Positions 55,065 through 64,000 of a stretch of DNA of 64,000 nucleotides are shown here, piece by piece. The notes below the pieces were generated by a model. That model was given only the letters and a program-made list of their open reading frames with translations, did not search any database and was not told the DNA's origin. A program made the translations under genes and the position numbers. This DNA comes from Strigamia acuminata (taxonomy: Eukaryota; Arthropoda; Chilopoda; Geophilomorpha; Linotaeniidae): assembly GCA_949358305.1 (NCBI GenBank), contig OX442314.1, positions 60,893,369 to 60,957,368 of the forward strand, written 5' to 3'. Numbering within the stretch: position 1 is the stretch's first letter; each line of letters starts with the position of its first letter.

Positions 55065-55391
55065 ATGTACATATGGCACTCACGACTCGGCCAACTAGGG
55101 CGTAGTACAATGAGGACGATTAGAAACAATAATCTAGTGCGGGGACTGGAACAAAACCAGAGTGAGATGGCAGTGTGCAAATTGTGCGTCAAAAGGAAAC
55201 TAACAGGTAACTTTTTATATACTATCTGTTGCCAAAAGCAACCGACCCATGATACAATGCTGATGGATGTTAACAACTCTGATCGTATTCAATTGTGCGT
55301 AAAAGGTCACAGTATAAACTTTCAACACAATACACGTCTCTTAAAAACAATGGCATTTGTCAATTTTATAAACAAATTGAAGAAATTTTAA
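55065..55391 (+). pseudogene. copia integrase zinc-finger remnant
   Basis: Reads YIWHSRLGQLGRSTMRTIRN then AVCKLCVKRKLTGNF, the GAG-pre-integrase/HHCC finger of copia (lWHrRLGHlg..ml..l.., C..C). The second His of HxxxxH is Gln (GQ for GH), and no integrase core follows. The LTR-like repeat at 55481 may be its own LTR. Confidence 0.65.
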
Positions 55392-55480
55392 AAATGTATA
55401 TAAGTCTTTGTGACCAACTGCCACCAGTTGGCACTTGCAACATCATGAGGTCGATATTTGGCAGCTCCAATGGAAAAATG

Positions 55481-55862
55481 TCGGAGCTGCATTCCCATTG
55501 CGGCTAATGGGAACAGAGGATTTAGCAGAGGGTCAGTCTGTGGCAAGACCACCAGAGGAGACCCAGGTCAATCTCCAGCCCCGGGCTAACAAGATTGCAC
55601 TCAAGTCCGCAGAGTCTTGTGGTGACCCCTAATACACAGCAGGCTATGTAATCAGACCACACTGCTCACGTGGTCTTCGATCACGTGGTCAGTGGTTCGA
55701 CTGGGTAATAATAGGGCAAATTTGCAACCCTAAGACAACCGCAATAAAGATATAATCAACCCATACTGTGTGTTCTCTGTGTTGTGCTTAATCGTGATTG
55801 GTGTCCAAACGCCCCATGGTCCATCCACCCTTGGCCATAAACAACCGACCGCCACTCACAAC
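55481..55862 (+). repeat. LTR-like dispersed repeat, copy 3 (upstream of IR copy B)
   Basis: tcggagctgcattcccattg through caaacgccccatggtcc, over 90 per cent alike by eye to 23083-23475. It includes the aataaagatataatcaaccc signal and the tgattggtgtccaaacgcc border. Confidence 0.75.
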
Positions 55863-56547
55863 AGATCAATACTAAGCAATCTTTTCTGTAACACAACCAA
55901 TGTCAAATCACTCCAAACATCGAACACACTGCACCGTCATTAAACTACATTTTTTACTCCATTTGGTTTCTTGTGGTCACACCTTTTTACACCTCATGAA
56001 ATGTGCCAAACATTTTCCAACTTTTACTGTAACTTTAAAATAAAAACTAAAACATTAAAAACTTGTCAGTTTTGGTTGCCGTATTCGTTGTACACATTAT
56101 TGGAAAATTAAATAATTCAAAGAAAAATAATAACCAACGACGACATCTGTAATTGAATCAAAAGTAATTTTCAATCTAAAAGCTATCAAATTTTAATAGT
56201 TAATTTGTTGCAGCACCTCCCTGGCGTCCTTACGTCTACCTAGCCAGTGATTCGTGCTTTCGTGTATGTGTTAAGGTTAAGAGTTCCACTCACCTCTAGG
56301 TTGTCATTGTCTAAAGGTAAGAAAAACTTTTGTCTGGAGAAAGTAACGACATGCAATATAGGAAGTCTGATATGGCTTTAATCACTTTATTCAGTTTCTT
56401 TTATGACGTAAAGTTTTCGTCAAGATTAAACTGAACCAACTGAATTTGAAAGAAATCGTATTACTTATTTTAATATTTCGATTTAATGTTTTTAAATTTA
56501 GCATACTGTAATCAATTGCAACAAGTGTTACAATTATACTAGTAACT

Positions 56548-59500
56548 ATGGTGTCTATTGGACATGTAGTTGTCCTGGTTTTAACGATGGTAATGTTGAC
56601 TGAAAATTCTGCTGATTCAACATCAACAATAAGTAAGAGTAGCCAATATCCAATAGGAAATTTTATAATAATTCGGTTTCTTAAAACAGATAAAAACAAT
56701 CCTCAAAAACAGTTATTTGTCAATCCTTGTGGTAAAAAACATGCATTACAAATATTGAACACCATAAACATCTTAAATGCCACAAGAATACTATTCATTT
56801 ACACAAAAAAGGATTACGGTAACTGATAATTTTATTTCTGAAGCTTTGTATTATGTTATCGTTATATACCTCAGGCTTCAACTGTGTTTTACAATTGATT
56901 CATAATGATTTGATTGGGAAAATTGAACTACGAGTAGAATACTGGAAGGTTATGCCAGATACTTTTAATTTTACTCCTTACCAACTAATTGTGATGACCG
57001 TGGCACGTATGTCAATCTTAATGAAGATTACTAATAAAATAAAAACAGTAAGAATGACATTTGGCTATTTTGAAAAAAATTTTAATTTTTCAAACAAAAT
57101 ACTTTCAGCTTGCTCTAGCCAAACTGAATATTGAAAACAAACTACTTTTATTTATCACTCCTGATGCAACCATACTGAAGGACGGATCTGAGCTTGATTA
57201 CTATTTACAAGATCTCATTCTATTCAGACAAAATAGTTTCTACGCACTCATCTATTCTCGACAGATTAAGGTCAGAATACGTATAATACATGATTGATAA
57301 TAATACAAATTAGAAAGTATAAATTACAGAATTTTGAACTGTTTTCATGGACGTACACAAAAATCTATAACGAAAGTGATAATCTTTATACCAAAACAAA
57401 ATTAAGCAAAAACTGTGGATCAGAACAAACATGCCAATTTGGAAGAATATGGAAAGAACTCTTTACTTTGCGGAAGCCTGACTTTAGAGTGTGCTGCTAT
57501 ACTAGTAAAGTAAATATGGTTTCCTTTTTTTTCAAAAACAGTAGAATAATTGTATTTAACCTACATTTTTTTAATTAGTCAGATGCGGCTCAACCTCCAT
57601 TGGTGATTGACAGAGTTTTACATCAGATTTTTTTTCAAATTAAACATTTGCGGTAAGTTTTTTAGATAAGTTACTACCATATTACTATTTACTTAATAAA
57701 CCCTCGGGTGCGAGAAATTTAAAAGGAAAAATGCTTGAGCTGCCATTCCAGTAAAAGGACAAAACGTAAACACCGTTTTCAACCTTCATTTTGCTAAAAT
57801 ATAACGAGCATTTGTTATGTGGCTAAAACGTTTTTCGCTAAAACGTGGGATCAGTAAAATATGCCATCGCTAAAACGTGCCCGAAATATGCCAAAAAATA
57901 TTTCGCTTATTTTGGTTCACCTGTTCGGTTGTTGCTAAAGCATTACAAATTTGCATGTTTTTACTAAAATGGGAATCGATTAACTGAACTTATCCGAATG
58001 CGACCACTCATACTCGAATTTAATTTAATTTTATTTTTGTGAATATAAAGTCTCGCGGTTAAGCTTATATTATGCAACTGCAACTTAAATTTATCTAAAA
58101 CTGGTGCATACCCAACTCAAGTCATCTTCAGTTGCAGAAACGATATCCAAACACCTCAAAAACGTAATGACGACATTGGAAAATAGTGCATTTTAAGCAC
58201 GTAGTTAAAAGTCGTAGGAAGAGAAAAACAAAAAATGACAATAAGATTATTCGTATCATAATTGTATCAAAACCATTATTTTTACACGTTCAATTCTCCC
58301 AGCAATTGTGTATCGTTTGATTAAACTTTGCCAAATGGTTAAATGCCCTCTATTTTTAGTTTATGAGGACATCCAACAAAGTTACATGATACAAAATAAA
58401 TCAATTTTTTGCATCTTTGCAGCATAGTGAGGAAGGTTATACAAAATTATACTATGAAAGACATAGGGAGCTCTGTGAGTTTGTTATGCAGTTTAAGCGA
58501 TATGATCCAGACAGCTGTATGGTTCGGCGTGCACTGGATCAGATACATTTCCAGGACTGGAACCGACCTTCAGTGTCTGACAAACCTGTCTCAATGATTG
58601 GCACATTAGGATTCTGGATGAACGCTCACTTGTGTGTAAATTTTTATCTGAACTCTCCTATATTTAAACTAAAAGTTATATATTTTGGTTTTGCTATGAA
58701 ATGTCTGGTTTTAAAAATAGATATACCATATATTTACCAAATCGCGGCCTGAGCGTTTAATTATTTTTTAGACCTGACCTCACTGGCCCTATTTGAACCC
58801 TGGCGGTTATTCTGGCTGGACGGAAAATGGTAATTTTTGCAGCCTGGCGCTAATTGCCTAAATTGCCTAAATTGCCACTGACTCACCAGCGTTTAAACAC
58901 GCCTTCGGGCCTATCAGCTTTACGGTATTTAGCAGTCATGTGCAAATATTTTTTCAGAGGTTCATTTTGTAGCTTAAATCTGGGAGAGTTCACATACAAA
59001 TTTTCAATGGTTTCTTCATCTGAAAGTTACAGGAAGAATAATCCAAATCCGACAGTTTTTTCAGACACTATGTCTACTACGTAGACCACACAGCTTACAC
59101 TTTCTCTTATCTTATTTCTCATAAACATAAGTAAAATAATTAGAAATTTGCGGAAATATGTGACGGTGACGACCACAACTTCCTAGCTTTACTAGTACCG
59201 GGTATAAGTCGCATAAATAGTGAATAATAACGAGATAAATACGAGACAAAGATGGTTATCAAAACAACTACATTTATTGTTATCAAACAATATGATCGAT
59301 ACTAAATTATACAGGAGATTAATGCCAACATTTGGCAAGTTAAACAACTATTAAACTATACAATGAATTGGCTAACAAATAGCCCTGAAATAATATCATT
59401 ACATGTCCTGTGGTTCCTAGATTGGGACCGGCAAAGATGTCATCGGGGCCGGTCTGGCTTAGTTCTCGTGTTCGGGTCGGCTTCGCTGTCTTGGTTGGGC

Positions 59501-62500
59501 TTCGCTGGTTTCTGGTTCGCTTGTGTAAATCATCGCACGTTGATGAATCGAGAGATCTGAGAGGTGCGGTTGACTTTCGTGCACCGCCACAACTTTGGGA
59601 GGATATTGGTGTAAGTAAATGTATTCATTTACTTAGCAATATTCCATTTACGAGTTATACTTAACTCGTAGCGTTGTGATTTATCCTTTAGATGTTTCGC
59701 CGATAAGTTGTTTCCAACTTATTGTTGTGTTGAGTTCAATGTAATGTGATTAAGTCTTTTGACTTAACTAGTTTAACTTGTATTCAAGTTAATATTGCTT
59801 TTCTGATAAAAATAAAACTGGTTAGACTTCCCGTCGCAATCACACAGTTGCCGTCGATAGAATTTGCCTTGCCATGCAGAACAGTATCAAGCGTCTCCGG
59901 CGCAATGACACGGTCGTTCATCTAGTGATTGACGGTACCACGTACACAGGAGTCGATAGCTTGCGGCTCCACACAGCAGTTTAGCCCTTCGCGGTACTAG
60001 TAACAAACTGACTGCTTTGACACCAAAGTATCATGAGAATCCGCTTGCCAAACACATGGTGCTACTCATGGTTACTGTTTAAGAGACTATTTTGGCACCA
60101 ACAGATGATGGAACAAATCCTCATAATCTTTAGTGTTACTGACGGTAACAGGATGCTTTCATACCGAAAATGGCCACTCTGTCCTGCCCGAAGGATACTG
60201 AATTGCACGGAGGCAGGTTCTTCTCGGCGAGACCGTCGACTGAAACATTAGAATCCAGACCTACACCTTCAATTGGTCGACTGCATGATTCTGTAGAATC
60301 ATGCAACGGTTCTTTGTGAATAAATCAGCAAAGAACCAAATGGTTTAAAGTGGGCAAAGAATATCAGATTTTGTCAGTAAAATATCAAAACAAAATAATC
60401 AAAATCAGAGCCATAAAAAGGCCGGTTTTTGGGGTATATATACCCCAGTGGGATTAGCGATAGCCAATCAAACATCTAAATCCGTGGACTCGTAGGACAC
60501 TTAGGGATTAGGGAGTCCGGACCTAGCAGAAGACTCTGGTCCGAAAGAGCCTGATTGGTTTTCTAGAATTCCACCAATCCCGTATCACCAGAAGTGGATA
60601 TGGAGGAGCATAATTTAGATTATGCTAATCCTCACCACAATCGGAACTGGATACCCAGGACCGGAAATGAATCCACCAATCAGATCGATCGGTTGATCGA
60701 TTGATCCGCTAAATGTCCGTTTCCGCAGAAACTGGGCCTTAGATCATGTTAAATAATAATGGACATTAATATATCTTTATATTAATGTTTACTAAGCTTG
60801 TTTTTACTCAAATAAATATAGTTTTATATTTATTTACACAATCATTATTTGTATTCATATTAACCGCTAATATTTCGATCGCGCCATCTAGTGGCGATAT
60901 AGCGCATTGACAAATGCGGCTTTTGTAGACGAATCTTCGTAATTCGCCCGTGATATTTTAATATCATGCAGTGATGTTAATTAATATTCATTACTTCAAC
61001 ACATTTCTGATTTAAACCTTAAGAATAACTTTATTCAGGACTTATTATCAGTTTTACATAAAATATTGTAAAAATACCATTATAATAGCGCAACAGTGCT
61101 TTCCCGTGGAAAAATAGGCATTTATAGCCATTGTAAATCGTCACAAATATAAGCGCATTTGCTGATTTTTGCAAGCATTTTTAACATTCATTCATTCATT
61201 CATGTGAATTACCCATAATGCACTTTGATTATCTGGAACAACAAAATGTTTGTCCATCTATTTCAGCCCCTAAAAAAATCAAATTCAGACCCCGGAAATC
61301 GTGTTTTAGCTCATTTCCGTTTTCAGTACTAATTAGAACCGAAAAGACTTCAAACACTTAAAAGTGTTGTTGGTACGTTGGTCTAACTTATCGTTAATAC
61401 AATGATCCGACGATTTTCTGATTAAAGTATTTAACCAAACATTACATTAAAGTAATTTTTGTTATTTGAGAAATATGGTAAACTAAAATACAAAAGAACA
61501 CGTTATCTTGTACGTTTATTTTTTCTGATACATTCTATTCATTTTATTAGCAAAAGGATATGGTTCGACGGACAGCTGGAACTACTTCGTATAACATTAA
61601 ACGTTTTGAATACACCGTTTTCCCAATTAAGAAGGACACGTTGGGTTTTATGATTAAAAAAGACACCGATGTAACAAAATATTTGTGGATGACATTTCTA
61701 AACCCATTTCCACTATTTCTTTGGCTCATTATATTCACAATATATTTGATTATTACTTTGTCTTTAAATCTTTCAAAGAGGAACAAGAAAGAAACAACCA
61801 GACATACTCTGTCAGGTAATTACTGTATAACGGGTAACAAACACTATCACTCGAAAGAATCCACTGATTGCCATTGACTGTATCAGTCAAAAACTAGTTC
61901 ACCCAATTCTGTTTTACACTGTAGATACATTCCAGAAAAGAAAAATAAACGAGTTAAAAGAGACTGTACCTGGAGAAATAAATGATTGGTTCCAGATTAT
62001 TTGGCAACAAACAAGGGAAATCCCATGAATATTTTGTAGAAAATTGGTTAAAATTTATTCTTGAAATTTATATCACATTGGTAATATTTACTCCATTGTC
62101 GTCACATCGCAAAAACGTAGTGAAAGGGTTTGAAAAACGTCACAAATCGTCCAGAAAACATAAGCAAACCACCAGGAAATCATTTTACACATTAGTGCTG
62201 GAATTAGCAAAAATTGTGCTAGTCTTCAGATTAAATAGTGCTGAAAAAGTAGTGCCGGATTCAGTTTTTTCAATCCAAAACCCAGTAAAATTAGTGCACC
62301 AATAATTTATAGCAATGAAAACAGATTTGATAATTTTTCTAGATATGAAAAAAAAAATACAGTAAAAACAGATTTGGGAGTATTAGTGACTGATATTCAT
62401 GGTAATTGTACCCAGGTTAGCTATTAGTCATTGCGTCAGTAACAAGCAGACTCCTGAACATATTTGTATAATACGTTATGGTCATTTGATGTATATTTGT

Positions 62501-63860
62501 CCTCCCCAAGCCATGAGGCGACTGACTGCCACTCACAATTATTTAGTCTAGCGAATGCACAAATGCAATTCAGTCATTATTTGAACCATTTAAACCATGC
62601 AATTTCAGCGTAAAAATTCCATACTCCAAGCTAAGTTAGAGAGAATTTTTGAAAATTGTCAAGTTAACGTCTGAACTTTTTTTTTTCAGTTTGTATAGCA
62701 ACTCAAATAAAAAATATCTTTGTGATGTTGATCTTTATGTGTTTCGATGCTGTATTATACACGTCATTGACTGTCGCTCCAACTAAAGATCGATACAACG
62801 ACATTCACGAATTACTACTCGATGACAAAGTCAACTTGTTTGCTAGTGGAAACTTTTTTGTGTATCATGACATTATGGTAATCTCATTACGGATTGTTGA
62901 AGAGAGTAAAATTCGTCTTGTGATTATTTAGTGTAGTAAAATATTCTATTTTAAATTTCAGAAGACAAACACAAATCTTAAGCAGAAAATCTGGGAACGA
63001 ATGGAAAAAAGCGTTAATAAAGGAAACATTTCTACTAACTCCGAAATGACACAACTGCTGTTGTCTGGAAACAATGCTTATATTGAAAGATACCAATATC
63101 TACGAAGCCTTCCACTTTGGCAAAGTGAAATTAATTCTTGCATGTTCAGTACTAAAAGAATTCCTATACCTCATCCAGGATACTTAGCATTCAGACGAGG
63201 ATCAAAGCATGTAGAGATAATTAATCAGAAGTAAGTATGATATGCGTAAGATTATATTCAAGCATTCAGAGAACAATGGGGATCTCATTTTGGATAGACA
63301 CTGTTAGTAGTCCAAGGTTTCATGATTACAAACTATAAGTTGACAACTGGCAGCAGTAATAGTAGGTTGGAGGAGTCTTACTTTGCAACTTCGAAAAGGG
63401 AGAGACAAGAAGATGCCGACAAATTTAGTCTCAGAAATTGTAGAAGGAAAAAGGGGGGGTAGGGGACAAGAAGCAGGCCCAATGCATGTTAATCTATTAC
63501 ACTGTGCCGAAAAATGAACTTACATATACTGAATAATTATTTTCATATTATTTCAGAATTCTCAAGTTAAAAGAAAGTGGAATTTTAGCCACTATAAACA
63601 AAAAAAGAATGCTTAAACTTGAAACAACAATGTGTGGTAGAGATGATCAGATAGAGAAACCAATCTCTATTCATCACGTGGTTACAGCTTTTCTGATCAT
63701 CGTTGGAGCCGTTCTGATCTCAGTGATGACATTGCTTGTAGAATTCGTTTATGCGCGTTACCAGGGCTGGCAGAAGACACAATCGAGGCGAGCAGTGCAA
63801 CTGCACAGAGCGGCAAGACGTATGAGACGCATCCTGCAAACAGAAAATACTGATTTTTAG
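56548..63860 (+). CDS. Ionotropic receptor (IR), copy B, ten exons, 697 aa
   Basis: Model from splice-site reading: 56548-56818, 56875-57047, 57109-57270, 57330-57509, 57579-57652, 58428-58635, 61551-61815, 62690-62877, 62962-63230 and 63557-63860, all phases compatible, 698 codons with stop. Exon 1 opens with a signal peptide (MVSIGHVVVLVLTMVML). Exon 7 has IKRFEYTVFP and membrane segment 1 (PFPLFLWLIIFTIYLIITLS). Exon 8 holds segment 2 and the start of lobe S2 (MLIFMCFDAVLYTSLTV, YNDIHELLL). Exons 9-10 carry the end of S2 (FRRGSKHVEIINQKILKLKE, SGIL) and segment 3 (HVVTAFLIIVGAVLISVMTL). That order is an ionotropic glutamate receptor fold with a short extracellular N-terminus, as in arthropod chemosensory IRs: ligand-gated cation channels of sensory-neuron membranes, usually working with co-receptors. 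Intron 3 has a weak donor (aag|gtcaga), and exon 6 relies on the catag acceptor. Specific ligand unknown. Confidence 0.8.
59159..61145. mobile_element. Solo-LTR-like insertion (about 1.99 kb) in IR-B intron 6
   Basis: Starts TGTGACGGTGACGACC and ends AATCGTCACA, with the 4-bp duplication AATA outside (59155-59158 and 61146-61149). IR copy A lacks it at the equivalent place (about 27930). TG..CA ends and a 4-bp duplication suit a gypsy-type solo LTR; a TIR element with GTGACG ends and an AAATAT duplication is the alternative. Inside are a hairpin tgcatgattctgtagaatca (60283-60305) and a 60110-60305 segment shared, inverted, with 28900-29095. Confidence 0.6.
60881..60896 (-). promoter_or_regulatory. 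CTCF-like motif
   Basis: The minus strand reads cgccactagatggcgc, which fits the CTCF core CCASYAGRKGGCR. It lies inside the LTR-like insertion. A weaker relative (gctagatggcgg on minus) is at 18604-18616. Sequence match only. Confidence 0.4.
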
Positions 63861-64000
63861 TTTGCACAGATATAAAGGATTTATCAACGGGGCGGACATA
63901 AAAATTGTACAGCACGTTGATACTTAGAGTCTTACAAACAATTGTCTGCATGCAAGTAGCAGTTAACTTTAATCTCTATAAAGATGTAGCCACACCCAAC

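Noticed and set aside
58409-58597. Alternative exon 6 frame (IVRKVIQNYTMKDIGSSVSL)
   Set aside because: It ends in TGA without a donor in phase with exon 7; the other frame links exons 5 and 7 in phase, and a gat/gac silent change between copies supports it.
62000-62305. ORF starting MIGSRLFGNKQGKSHEYF as an IR exon
   Set aside because: Exon 7 (phase 1) joins exon 8 at 62690 directly in frame, and the copy A equivalent is full of stops, so it is intronic.

Overview
The window looks like a transposon-rich nuclear segment from an arthropod, most probably an insect. Four things point there: a pair of intron-containing ionotropic receptor (IR, iGluR-like) paralogues, an intronless PAM2-MIF4G (Paip1-like) gene, copia elements primed by the initiator-tRNA-Met half, and AT-rich DNA packed with MITEs. 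Only two loci look like intact host protein genes: the Paip1-like gene (19397-20293, minus) and IR copy B (56548-63860, plus). Almost everything else is mobile DNA, tandem repeat or decayed coding sequence.

Layout. 1-1283: 10-bp minisatellite that abuts a copia element (1283 to about 5703, minus) truncated inside RNase H. 6057-6971: unrecognised basic/Asn-rich ORF. 9666-10487 and 13142-13165: an array of a 22-bp unit split by a hAT transposon (10488-13141) with a target-site duplication. 14.3-22.7 kb: fragments of Ty3/gypsy and LINE elements around the Paip1-like gene. 23.08-33.6 kb: IR copy A, a pseudogene with a 1-bp deletion in its first membrane helix, its introns filled with MITEs, a long inverted repeat and a new minisatellite. 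35229-41792: a 6.56-kb element with 22-bp perfect terminal inverted repeats and a TA duplication; CCAATATTGG arrays lie just inside both ends, and it carries a fold-back unit and a decayed SPRTN (Spartan) 3-prime fragment. 41945-46514 and 46715-51284 are the same 4570 bp on either side of a 200-N gap, best read as an unmerged contig overlap. Inside it lies a young gag-only copia element (2685 bp once collapsed) with near-identical 215-bp LTRs and a CATTT duplication. 55.0-55.4 kb: copia integrase remnant. 55.48-63.86 kb: IR copy B, intact over ten exons (697 codons), in the same orientation as copy A.

How the parts relate. The two IR segments are a direct segmental duplication that includes an upstream LTR-like repeat. 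Because they are alignable, each serves as the empty site for insertions in the other. This dates two MITEs, a fold-back unit, a dispersed repeat and a minisatellite to copy A, and a 2-kb LTR-like insertion to copy B, all after duplication. The most interesting items are the CCAATATTGG-bounded element with its captured SPRTN fragment, the gag-only copia with a 29-nt tRNA match and an in-frame TGA before an acidic repeat domain, and the IR pair with replacement-rich divergence and one copy dying. All calls come from reading the sequence; no database search was run.
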